NCBI GenBank assembly: GCA_023133295.1
Contig: JAGLWT010000106.1
Location: 1 to 62,919 of the forward strand
From: a bacterium
GTDB lineage: Bacteria; AUK180
Length of the DNA stretch: 62,919 bases
Direction: 5' to 3'
The notes beneath the pieces were generated by a model, which saw only the letters and a list, made by a program, of their open reading frames with translations, did not search any database and had not been told where the DNA came from. Below are positions 42,406-50,146 of this stretch, piece by piece. The position numbers were made by a program, and so were the translations under genes. Numbering within the stretch: position 1 is the first letter of the stretch; every line of letters starts with the position of its first letter.

Positions 42406-42435
42406 ATTATAGCAGATATTCGGCATTTTTGTCAA
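42406..42435 (-). promoter_or_regulatory. Promoter of hppA
   Basis: The minus strand reads TTGACA (42430-42435), 18-base spacer, TATAAT (42406-42411): both boxes are consensus. The start codon is 29 bases downstream. Confidence 0.85.
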
Positions 42436-42618
42436 ACTTGAGTACTATCTCATTTCTATTCTCAATTGAGGCAAGAAATTCCAGTAATGCCTAAATACCT
42501 GAGGAAATATCTCTCCATGAAATAGAATACGGAGCACATTCCCGGATCATCATATAAGTTTCTGATCCGACCGGAGCTTGACATTTACCGCAAAATCCTT
42601 GATAATACTCAGGATAAA

Positions 42619-43326
42619 ATGAAAAATATCAATGACCTGTACGGAAAACATTATTCGCGCCTTAATAAGGAAAGCAACAGCACATTCATAAGGAGCAGCT
42701 ACAAAAGCGAGCTTTGGTTCCTGAAGGATCTGGACCGCTCCCTCAAAATACTGGATCTCGGATGCGGGCAGGGAATCCTTTTGCGATACCTTTCTTATCT
42801 GGGTTTCACCTCTCTTACCGGCGTAGATATCTCTTCCTCTCAATTGGAAGCAGCAGAAAAGACACTACCGGATAGTGTACGGCTGGAAAAGGATTCAGCC
42901 ATTGAATTTCTCGAAAAGAACAGGAATGCTTTCGATCTGATCATTTCCTATGATATACTTGAACATATTGAAGAAGACCTAGCGCCGGAGCTCTTAGAAC
43001 AGATATTCGGCAGTTTAAGAAATTATGGCCGGGCGATTTTCAGAACGCCGAATATGGGGTCACTTCTGGGTATCTACTCAAGATATATCGACATCACACA
43101 CAAAACAGGATATACCGAATATAGTTTAATGCAGCTTCTGGATGCATCTCCTTTCTCCGGCAGTTACAAACTTTTCGCACCCTCTTACGGCATTCTTTCA
43201 AAAAAGTGGTTTGCGGAACGCCTCAATTTTCTCATATCCGCCATACTCTTCAAGATACAGTTCCGCTCCATCCCGCGTTTTTTAGACAAGAATCTCTTGG
43301 CATATGCGGAAAAACGAAGTAAGTAG
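42619..43326 (+). CDS. Class I SAM-dependent methyltransferase
   Basis: 235 residues. It shows motif I (KILDLGCGQGILLRYL, about 42-57), motif II (TGVDISSSQLEAA) and a motif IV/post region (FDLIISYDILEHIEEDLA), typical of UbiE/Methyltransf_11/23-type enzymes. The C-terminal third (FRTPNMGSLLGIYSRYIDITHKTGYTEYS) resembles enzymes acting on sugar chains or lipids. The substrate is unknown. It precedes nadA by 57 bases, which contain the nadA promoter, so the two need not be co-transcribed. GGATAAA before the ATG is a weak ribosome site. Confidence 0.85.
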   Translation: MKNINDLYGKHYSRLNKESNSTFIRSSYKSELWFLKDLDRSLKILDLGCGQGILLRYLSYLGFTSLTGVDISSSQLEAAEKTLPDSVRLEKDSAIEFLEKNRNAFDLIISYDILEHIEEDLAPELLEQIFGSLRNYGRAIFRTPNMGSLLGIYSRYIDITHKTGYTEYSLMQLLDASPFSGSYKLFAPSYGILSKKWFAERLNFLISAILFKIQFRSIPRFLDKNLLAYAEKRSK

Positions 43327-43347
43327 ATAATTTTCTTAAAATTTCCC

Positions 43348-43376
43348 TTGACTTTTTAAGCTTTTTTTTCGATAAT
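43348..43376 (+). promoter_or_regulatory. Promoter of nadA, very close to the start codon
   Basis: TTGACT (43348-43353), 17-base spacer, GATAAT (43371-43376). The nadA ATG is at 43384, so transcription would begin at or within a base or two of the start codon; no Shine-Dalgarno is present. The mRNA may be leaderless. Confidence 0.7.
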
Positions 43377-43383
43377 ACTCCAT

Positions 43384-44313
43384 ATGAAAAAAGATCGTGA
43401 CAATAGTTTTTATCTTAAGGAAATAGACCGCCTGCGAAAAGAACGCAATGCGGTCATCCTTGCCCATAATTATCAGCCTGAAGAGATCCAACTCATCGCT
43501 GATATACTCGGAGACTCACTTGATCTCTCTGAGAAAGCGGCGGAGGTCAAAGAAGATGTGATCGTTTTCGCCGGCGTTTCGTTCATGGCGGAATCCGCAA
43601 AGGTCCTTGCCCCTACAAAAACTGTTTTGCACCCGGTACCCGATTCAAGATGCCCTATGGCAGATATGATCGATGGCCAAAAGGTGCGGGAATTGAGAGA
43701 GCAGAATCCTGATGCGGCTGTAATAGCCTATATCAATACGAATGTTGAGACCAAAATGGAGGTTGATGCTGTGTGCACTTCTGCCAATGCGGTAAGTGTG
43801 GCCAGAAATTTTCCCGCGAACAAGATCATATTCCTTCCAGATATTAATTTAGGCCGATTTGTGAAGAATCAGGTTCTTGAAAAGGAATTCATCCTTTATA
43901 AAGGATTCTGCAGAGTTCATGAGTATATCAAGGCAAGGGATCTGAGAAGGATCAAAAAGGAACATCCCGAAGCCATCGTTTTAACGCATCCAGAAGCGAA
44001 CGAAGAAGTGTGTGATCTTTCCGATCATCTGCTGGGGACGGGCGGTATGATCAATTTCGTCGCCGATTGCCCTCTCAAACAATTTATCATCGGTACCGAA
44101 GAGGGACTGATCCTGCGTTTAAGAAGAGATTTCCCCGACAAGGAGTTTTTTCCCGCTCAACCCAGAATAATCTGTTCAAATATGAAGATGTTCACCCTAA
44201 GGCATATATATCTTTCGCTGAAGAATATGCATAAGGAGGTCATTCTTTCTGAAGAAGTGATCGAAAAATCTTTGAGATCTCTGGAAAATATGTTCAAATA
44301 CGGAAATTCCTGA
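43384..44313 (+). CDS. nadA: Quinolinate synthase A
   Basis: 309 residues, the three-domain NadA fold. It condenses iminoaspartate and dihydroxyacetone phosphate to quinolinate in NAD synthesis and carries one [4Fe-4S] cluster. The three ligand cysteines are visible in DSRCPMADM (about 95), DAVCTSANAV (about 125-130) and RIICSNMKMF (near 260), with ILAHNYQPEEIQ near the N-terminus, GFCRVHEYI and EGLILRLRRDFPDKEF. No nadB or nadC is nearby. Its promoter implies a leaderless message. Confidence 0.95.
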   Translation: MKKDRDNSFYLKEIDRLRKERNAVILAHNYQPEEIQLIADILGDSLDLSEKAAEVKEDVIVFAGVSFMAESAKVLAPTKTVLHPVPDSRCPMADMIDGQKVRELREQNPDAAVIAYINTNVETKMEVDAVCTSANAVSVARNFPANKIIFLPDINLGRFVKNQVLEKEFILYKGFCRVHEYIKARDLRRIKKEHPEAIVLTHPEANEEVCDLSDHLLGTGGMINFVADCPLKQFIIGTEEGLILRLRRDFPDKEFFPAQPRIICSNMKMFTLRHIYLSLKNMHKEVILSEEVIEKSLRSLENMFKYGNS

Positions 44314-44669
44314 TCTGTTGTTTTGCCAGAGGCAAACATCTGTGGCGTATGACGTGCAACGGGTGAAGTAGAGAAGATTGTTCAGAAGTTCAAGGTTATG
44401 CTTCGCAAAGGAAAACACGGTGTGACAAAATTCAAATATCAATTTCGTTTTGCTTTCTATTTCTAATTGTTCAGCAGTCAATTGTCTTCATGTGATTTCA
44501 GACACCGCGACGAAATCTTGAGAAGAACTTCCTCTTGAGATTACTGCCTTAAGATAAGTCGTATCTATCTTTTTCACAAACGATTTGTTTCTTGTTTTTC
44601 TACCCATATTAAACGCACTCTTTGGTCTACACAGATGTTACAATATCATATTTTTTAATGATAGCGATA
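44314..44669. other. 356-bp gap with mosaic words and a small ORF
   Basis: The left part has TGGCGTATGACGTGCAACG, GTTCAAGGTTATGCTTCGCAAAG and TTCAGCAGTCAATTGTC words (44335-44485). The right part holds a 39-codon minus-strand frame (44488-44607). A possible TTTGCC/GGCAAA hairpin follows nadA (44325-44339), but without a T-run. Confidence 0.6.
44488..44607 (-). CDS. Possible small peptide or gene remnant, 39 aa
   Basis: A complete frame from ATG 44607 to TGA 44488: it begins MGRKTRNKSFVKKIDTTYLK and ends SSSQDFVAVSEIT. It lies 63 bases after the CPBP protease gene on the same strand. The N-terminal half is basic and the C-terminal half neutral. The ribosome site is weak (AGAG about 10 bases upstream). 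It could be a small peptide linked to the protease, or the start of a gene truncated by the repeat DNA that follows. I cannot decide. Confidence 0.35.
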   Translation of the reverse strand: MGRKTRNKSFVKKIDTTYLKAVISRGSSSQDFVAVSEIT

Positions 44670-45488
44670 TTATATATAGAACTGACTAGAATTCTTAATT
44701 ATGTCTACATTTCTATTTCTATGAAAGTTCAATAATAGAATAATCGAGACAACAATAACTAAAAGAAAGGCTAAGAAAAACAAAACTATTAAGATCAATT
44801 CATTAAACCCATTAATATCATCTTTAACTCTGATAAAAACGTTACCATTGTACAGGAAAGAAACCGTATTGACAGAAATGTGAAGCAAGATACATAAAGA
44901 TATGTTACTGTAGGCAATAAAAAAGGCCGAAGCGATCACTCCAAAGATAACAGCACTTACGAACGATGTTTTTAAGTGAATAATCCCAAATATTATACTT
45001 GGCAACAAGAGAGCCAGTACTTTACTTCGTGTTTTTGTCCGTACCAATGATATCATTACTTTTCTAAATAAGAGTTCCTCCAATATTGGTAGGGCAAGAA
45101 TAATAAGGAAAATATTCTGATAATCAACTATACATATACCAGCCTTAGTAAAAAACATGATTCCCGTCAGTATCGTAACAAAGAACAGTAATATAATAAG
45201 AATACTCATAGTTAGGGCTTTTCCGGTAAATTTAATATTCTCTTTTAAAAATTTTGGTAATAGAGTGCATAGTACAGTACCGAAGCCAATCGCAATGCAA
45301 ACATTAATAAAGTCACAGATATACAACCCAAAGAATCTAACATTCGAAAAATATACTGTAATATAGCCTATTCCTAGGAGGGCAACGATATAAAAAAACA
45401 ATAAGAGGAGAACGCTTTTTATATATCCCTTAACAACCGCATGCTGCTTTACAATTATCCCTTTCACTATCATAACTCTGTTGATCAA
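44670..45488 (-). CDS. CPBP-family intramembrane metalloprotease
   Basis: 272 residues with about seven membrane spans. CPBP motifs: EELLFRKVMISL (EExxxR, about 137), SIIFGIIHLKTS (His) and LLHISVNTVSF (His and Asn). Such proteases process or give immunity to bacteriocin-like peptides in Gram-positives; elsewhere their targets are unknown. It overlaps the cysteine-rich protein gene upstream by 58 bases in the longest form (start TTG 45488; ATG 45473 is the alternative), so the two are coupled. The DNA of this locus (44.5-46.4 kb) looks clearly richer in A+T than the genes around it, a sign of accessory DNA. Confidence 0.82.
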   Translation of the reverse strand: MINRVMIVKGIIVKQHAVVKGYIKSVLLLLFFYIVALLGIGYITVYFSNVRFFGLYICDFINVCIAIGFGTVLCTLLPKFLKENIKFTGKALTMSILIILLFFVTILTGIMFFTKAGICIVDYQNIFLIILALPILEELLFRKVMISLVRTKTRSKVLALLLPSIIFGIIHLKTSFVSAVIFGVIASAFFIAYSNISLCILLHISVNTVSFLYNGNVFIRVKDDINGFNELILIVLFFLAFLLVIVVSIILLLNFHRNRNVDIIKNSSQFYI

Positions 45489-46101
45489 TAGTCATTATTC
45501 CACATTTAGTTGTAATAGTTTCGGTTTCAGTGTTAAATTCCTCCCAGCACTTATAGTATTTATATACAACTCTCATACGACATTCAGTTTCACAGTTAAT
45601 GCAATCAGCGATGTCGTTGATGTCCCCTATAATTATCACACCATCTTTAATGGGTCCGAAAATGGGTATATAACTTGAGAGACGGTCTATTATATCTTTT
45701 ATATTGTCTCCAATTGTACCATTGAAGATGATCTCAGAATATTCATCCTCACTCAAGATTAGATTTGTTTCCAAGTATAACCTACTTGCAATTTCAAAAT
45801 ACAAGTACTCAAGATCACTTCTTCTCCATTTATACACTTTTGGAAGAATATCTCCAATAAATTTATTGTAGCGACCGTTTACTGACATCTCACTACGTAA
45901 TAGGACCTCGAGCTTTTGAATAATTTTCTCCGTCATCCCCTCATCAATTAAGCCTATGGCACCCTCTTCTAACATGCTTATAAGATAGTATAGGTAGTAA
46001 TTTCTACTACTTCGGTTTAATATTACTTTTACATCATCGGGATAGGACTCTCCAAAATAGATTTTAAAAACGTTCCCATGACATTTTGTTACTTTATACA
46101 A
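45430..46101 (-). pseudogene. Cysteine-rich exported protein, 3' part of a gene split by an in-frame UGA
   Basis: It reads 223 residues from a TTG at 46101, but the frame continues upstream without break for 12 more codons to a single TGA at 46138-46140 and beyond it into the lipoprotein N-terminus at 46141-46374. The C-terminal 65 residues hold ten cysteines (DCINCETECRMR, KCGIM, NCKAACGC), as in disulfide-rich extracellular domains; a hydrophobic Gly/Ile helix (PIFGPIKDGVIIIGDI) precedes them. Without the N-terminus the protein would not be exported. Read-through, a translational restart at TTG, or a true nonsense mutation are all possible. Confidence 0.65.
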
Positions 46102-46137
46102 TTGTTCTCCGCTATTCTCATAACTTCTGATTTCAGG

Positions 46138-46374
46138 TCATTCTGTATTTGCCAATGAATTGATAGTGATAGATTCAGGAGTTTTACCGCTAGGTTCAAA
46201 CAAACCGCTGGGGTTTTGTGAACAACTCAATACCAGAAAAGAAATCACGATAACCATAAATGCAAAAAATTTTCTCAAAGTACCTCCAAATATATTAGGC
46301 ATTTTACTTTTTTCCTCGCTTATTGTCAAGGGAACGATTGCTTTTGAATGGTTTCTTTGTATCGCTTTCCGCAC
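46138..46374 (-). pseudogene. Lipoprotein N-terminal fragment, 5' part of the split gene
   Basis: From the ATG at 46302 it encodes 54 residues: MPNIFGGTLRKFFAFMVIV... with lipobox FLVLSC, then SQNPSGLFEPSGKTPES, ending LANTE before TGA. The 12 codons between this TGA and the next start (PEIRSYENSGEQ) are in the same frame, so a single base change in one codon splits what was one lipoprotein of about 290 residues. The longer frame to 46374 adds residues with no ribosome site. Confidence 0.65.
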
Positions 46375-46592
46375 AATCCTCTACTTTTCTTGTTTCTTGA
46401 CACAATAGATAGCCTTCTACGCCTACGGCGTACGACATGTCTCCTATCTTACTTCGCTCCGTCGTTCTATTTCTTTTATCGAGTGATTTTAATGGAAGTA
46501 ACGAAATATTGATTTTTTGGTTACGGGTGTATTTTTATTTCCCTTCTCCAACTAACCTCCAGCCTCCACCCTCTAACCTCTATTTTTCTTTT
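46375..46592. repeat. Mosaic intergenic region with dispersed element copy A
   Basis: 218 bases. It contains element copy A (46430-46545) and CCAACTAACCTCCAGCCTCC words (46547-46580) that end at the PSP1 gene stop. Confidence 0.65.
46430..46545 (+). repeat. Dispersed ~115-bp element, copy A
   Basis: It contains GTACGACATGTCTCCTATCTT, then ACTTCGCTCCGTCGTTCTAT, an A+T-rich middle, AACGAAATATTGATTTTTTGG and TTACGGGTGT, colinear with copies at 6261 (inverted), 19690 and 62606. Confidence 0.75.
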
Positions 46593-47891
46593 CTATTTAT
46601 CGTCTTTGGGAACATCGATGGGAGAGCGGGAATCGATGACATTATCTTTGGTCAAGGATGCTTTCAGGTCTTCATATGGAGCGTTTTGACGAACATTTGA
46701 CCTGTTTTTCAGAATTACGGTCTCCTTTATGGGATTAAAGCCGACGACCTCAACTTCTTCCTTTTCCTTATTATCACCTTTGTACATGAATCTTTTAGGA
46801 AGCGTATTTATCTTCTCAACAAAATCAGAATAATTGTGATATTCGTACCTGAGGCAACATAGAAGGCGATTGCACAAGCCGGTGATCTTCTCGGTGTTTA
46901 TATCAAGATTCTGTAATTTCGCCATCTTCAAGACCACAGGGTCAAAGCGATGCAGAAATCTGGAACAGCAAGTCTTCTGCCCGCAAATGCCGATAGTGGG
47001 AAAGGTCCGCAGTTCATCCCTTATTCCTATTTGACGCATTTCGATGCGTTTTTTCAATGTCCCCGCCAATTGCTTCACAAGATTTCTGAAATCCACACGG
47101 CCTTCAGCGGTATAATAGAAATAAACCTTTCTTTCGGATAATGAAAACTCCGCACGGAGGAGATTCATCTTCAATTTATCCTGCTCAACAAGCTCCCTGC
47201 AGGATTCGTAAGCATTGATCTCGTTTTCACGGACCTTCTCTATGACTTTCTCCAAGGCCTTGTCAACTACACCCAGAACCCTGACCTCATTTCTCTTCTT
47301 TGCATCCTTGTGAGAACATCCGCTTTGGAGAAAAGTTCCTATCCAAAGGCCATCTTCGGCCTTTACAACTACCTTCTGACCCTTCCGGTATATCTTTGTA
47401 CAGTCCGCGTAAGCGAAGTCTTGTGTAAAGCGGAATGTCAGGCAGCAACTTGTTTTTATCTTGGGGACAAATTCTATATCCACCTTCAGGCTCTCTTCGA
47501 TATCAGCCCTGTACATATCGAAATCCGGCAGGTCCTCTTTCTTTTCATAGTAGATGATGAGCTTTGTCCTGTTAAAGTTGGATTCAGCGCCGGTAATATG
47601 CAATTTGATATCCCTTTCTCCAAAAAAGTCGATAACCTTTTCCTGAGCTTCTCTTTCGATATCAATATTGTGTTCTATGATCTTCTTTTCCTGATTGCCG
47701 ATATATCCATGAAAGACAGGGGTGTCCGGTATCTGATCGAGATACAAAGGGTGATCGATAACGGTGGCTGCCCAAATCCCATCGTATGTTTTCACCAGCA
47801 CTTCATCATTTTCCCTGAGATTGATCTCTCTCTTGGCAAAAAACATAACAAAGTCAAAGGTTCCTTTCCATCTGCCGAAATATAATTTCAT
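46593..47891 (-). CDS. PSP1 domain protein (YaaT/RicT-like) with a second, N-terminal PSP1-like region
   Basis: 432 residues. The C-terminal PSP1 domain (about 185-350) is clear: KVYFYYTAEGRVDFRNLVKQL, KRIEMRQIGIRDE, GICGQKTCCSRFL and CNRLLCCLRYEY, with the paired cysteines that bind Fe-S in Bacillus RicT. The first ~170 residues look like a degenerate copy of the same fold (ENDEVLVKTYDGIWAATVI, NFNRTKLIIYYEKKEDLPDF, then KTSCCLTF), so the protein may be a tandem PSP1. RicT in Bacillus works in RNA processing and phosphorelay; a similar role here is inference. It is the last gene of the long minus-strand run. Confidence 0.85.
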   Translation of the reverse strand: MKLYFGRWKGTFDFVMFFAKREINLRENDEVLVKTYDGIWAATVIDHPLYLDQIPDTPVFHGYIGNQEKKIIEHNIDIEREAQEKVIDFFGERDIKLHITGAESNFNRTKLIIYYEKKEDLPDFDMYRADIEESLKVDIEFVPKIKTSCCLTFRFTQDFAYADCTKIYRKGQKVVVKAEDGLWIGTFLQSGCSHKDAKKRNEVRVLGVVDKALEKVIEKVRENEINAYESCRELVEQDKLKMNLLRAEFSLSERKVYFYYTAEGRVDFRNLVKQLAGTLKKRIEMRQIGIRDELRTFPTIGICGQKTCCSRFLHRFDPVVLKMAKLQNLDINTEKITGLCNRLLCCLRYEYHNYSDFVEKINTLPKRFMYKGDNKEKEEVEVVGFNPIKETVILKNRSNVRQNAPYEDLKASLTKDNVIDSRSPIDVPKDDK

Positions 47892-47954
47892 CTTCGTTTT
47901 TCCTTATTTGATCTTGAAGTTATTATAACAAAATCGTGGAAGTTTGCAAATATA

Positions 47955-48662
47955 TTATGCGAAATGCAATTCAAGGAGGCCTTTCTCCAGGGTAAGGTAT
48001 GAGAAATTCCGTATCCAATCGCCTGAATTGGCGTACACAACACCTTTTTGGACCCTCAATTCGGGAAAATGGGAATGACCCAGAATAATTCCGTGGAGAT
48101 GGTACTTCTCCGCCAGCCGAAAAGCTGTGGCGGCCATGGCATCTACCTCCTGCATGCTATGCCCCTTCAGGGGAGATGTTCGTGAAACATACATTGCTGA
48201 TCTCAGAATAGCACTCGGTGATACAAGCGAACTCCCCAGCCGGACCAAAAAACTTTGGCGCAATAATCCTTTTAATGCCCTGTAGCCTATATCCGAAGGA
48301 TTAAAGCCATCTCCGTGATGTAAAAAAAATCTCCTGCCGTTCTGCGATAAACCCAAACCCCGGGGACATTCCCGGATCGAATATTTCTCAAGAACTTCAG
48401 ATCCCCAGGAGTCATGGTTGCCGGGAATAAAATACACGGGGATGTTCATCGCGGGCAAACGCTTCAGAACGGGGCCATTGATGCCAAACCGATTTTCAAC
48501 AGAGCTGAAAAGAAGATCAAAGATATCTCCGAGCAGTATTAAAATGTCACATTCAGGAAGAGCATCAAGAAATTGCAGGAAGCGGGAACTGCCAAGGGAA
48601 TTTTTAATTCCGTAATGTATATCGGAAACGATTAAAGCTCTTTTGCCTGTAATGTCTATCAT
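47955..48662 (-). CDS. UDP-2,3-diacylglucosamine hydrolase-like metallophosphatase (LpxH-like)
   Basis: 235 residues of the calcineurin-like fold. The metal motifs are all present: VSDIHYG (DxH), LLGDIFDLL (GDxxD), IPGNHDSWG (GNHD), HHGDG and LGHSHFPE (GHxH). The order and the FDLLFSS segment match the LpxH group that cleaves UDP-2,3-diacylglucosamine to lipid X in lipid A synthesis. Other members of the fold cannot be excluded. It overlaps the DsbD-like gene by 4 bases (ATGA). Confidence 0.85.
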   Translation of the reverse strand: MIDITGKRALIVSDIHYGIKNSLGSSRFLQFLDALPECDILILLGDIFDLLFSSVENRFGINGPVLKRLPAMNIPVYFIPGNHDSWGSEVLEKYSIRECPRGLGLSQNGRRFFLHHGDGFNPSDIGYRALKGLLRQSFLVRLGSSLVSPSAILRSAMYVSRTSPLKGHSMQEVDAMAATAFRLAEKYHLHGIILGHSHFPELRVQKGVVYANSGDWIRNFSYLTLEKGLLELHFA

Positions 48663-50146
48663 AGAGAAAGATATATGAGCATACCGCCCAGTATCAAGAA
48701 GAATACACCGGTAATTACCTTAACGGAAGGCCCCAATTTTTTATAAGTGTTATTGAAGGTCTGTGAAGAAAATCCCAGATATGCAAGAAGGAAAACCACG
48801 ATCAGAGGAAGAATAAAAAAGAGATTGTATATGACAAGAAAGAGGAATGCCCGAACTCTCAGTTCAGGAACCTTCATGACGAAGGTGATCGTTGGCAGAT
48901 ATACCTGTCCTGTGCACGCGAATTCCACAAGTGATATCAGGATTCCCGTTATAAATGCAGATATCCAGATATTCTTAGCGCTCTTTCCTTTTCTGATGAT
49001 ATTATGGGCTTTTTTCTTCAGGTAGTCCGGAAGCTGAAGGATGGCTTCACCGCTTTTGCCGGCTTTGAACTTGAAATAATCATAGAAAGACAGCACTGCG
49101 AAGATCAGGACAACAATGCCCATGACCAGATAAAGGATCTTTGAGAGCGTCTCAATAAAATTCAGGGACCGCAGAACAGCGACAAGTCCGATGCCGATAA
49201 GCAGATATGACAGGAAGATAGCGGTGCAAAAGGATATCCCCGTAATAAGAACCTCTTTTTTTGTTCGCTTTATCAAGGTAAGAAAGGAGATGAAGAACAA
49301 AATAGTGGTAAAGGCACAGGGATTCATTCCATCTATAATACCACCGATTATGACGGCACTCAGCCGGAACTTCCCAAAACGGGTCAGGATATTTCTCTTG
49401 GCATCCTTCTGCGTGTCAATATCCCGCCACCAGGGCGTAGTTTCTGTTGTGAGAGCTTCAATAAATTCCGATATGGGACCGGGTTCAACCTCATCCTCAA
49501 AAAATACACGGTCACGGATAAATATCTTAGGATAACCCAATCTATTCTTTTCGGGTATCTCGAAGCGTTCTTCCATTGCCTCAAAAAGAAGAATATGCTC
49601 CGGCAATTCGAAATAATCCACCTCAAGGGGATAGGTCTGCTTCATCACTTCAAGCATCTTATCGGTCTTTCTGCAGTGAGAACACCCCTGAGCATAGAAA
49701 TATGCCATATACACCTTTGCTATTGTTGTATCCGCTGCCGCAGTATCGGAAGGCTTCGTCCAGAAAGGGTCTTTTGTAAAGGTCCCGCGATCCATGATCG
49801 TCTGAATTTCCGGAGATGTTACAGGAGAGCTTCCCACATATTCAATGAACTCATCCGACCCCAGCTCCTCTCCGTAATACAGCTCCTCCCCAATGATCAC
49901 CTCCGGGAAATCTTCCGCCGCACGGTCAATTACCCTTTCCAGTTCATAGAGGATGTCCATATTCTTCTTGTTGGTAACCTCATAATACCGGTATTCGGGA
50001 TCGAATTCGTGAAGCAATTCCTGAAGTTCACCATTTAAGAGGATCTCGCAATGGTCGCAATCATATGAATAAAAAATATTCAGCACGCTTCCGAAGGAAA
50101 GGGCGGCAAAGATAAATATAAACAGTAGGACATTAATTCTTTTCAT
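48659..50146 (-). CDS. Thiol:disulfide interchange protein: two thioredoxin-fold domains plus CcdA/DsbD membrane domain
   Basis: 495 residues. A signal peptide is followed by a first thioredoxin-like domain with CxxC in SYDCDHCEIL (about 28-31) and a second with QGCSHCRKTD (about 155-158). Six to seven membrane spans of the CcdA/DsbD type follow, with the two expected membrane cysteines in DGMNPCAFTT and EFACTGQVYLP. Electrons from cytosolic thioredoxin should pass through the membrane cysteines to the periplasmic domains and then to unknown partners. Having two N-terminal thioredoxin domains is unlike DsbD, which has one at each end. Overlaps rarA upstream by 14 bases. Confidence 0.85.
   Translation of the reverse strand: MKRINVLLFIFIFAALSFGSVLNIFYSYDCDHCEILLNGELQELLHEFDPEYRYYEVTNKKNMDILYELERVIDRAAEDFPEVIIGEELYYGEELGSDEFIEYVGSSPVTSPEIQTIMDRGTFTKDPFWTKPSDTAAADTTIAKVYMAYFYAQGCSHCRKTDKMLEVMKQTYPLEVDYFELPEHILLFEAMEERFEIPEKNRLGYPKIFIRDRVFFEDEVEPGPISEFIEALTTETTPWWRDIDTQKDAKRNILTRFGKFRLSAVIIGGIIDGMNPCAFTTILFFISFLTLIKRTKKEVLITGISFCTAIFLSYLLIGIGLVAVLRSLNFIETLSKILYLVMGIVVLIFAVLSFYDYFKFKAGKSGEAILQLPDYLKKKAHNIIRKGKSAKNIWISAFITGILISLVEFACTGQVYLPTITFVMKVPELRVRAFLFLVIYNLFFILPLIVVFLLAYLGFSSQTFNNTYKKLGPSVKVITGVFFLILGGMLIYLSL

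Noticed and set aside
46138..46140. Selenocysteine codon
   Set aside because: No SECIS-like hairpin stands out after the TGA and the surrounding sequence is not that of a redox enzyme.
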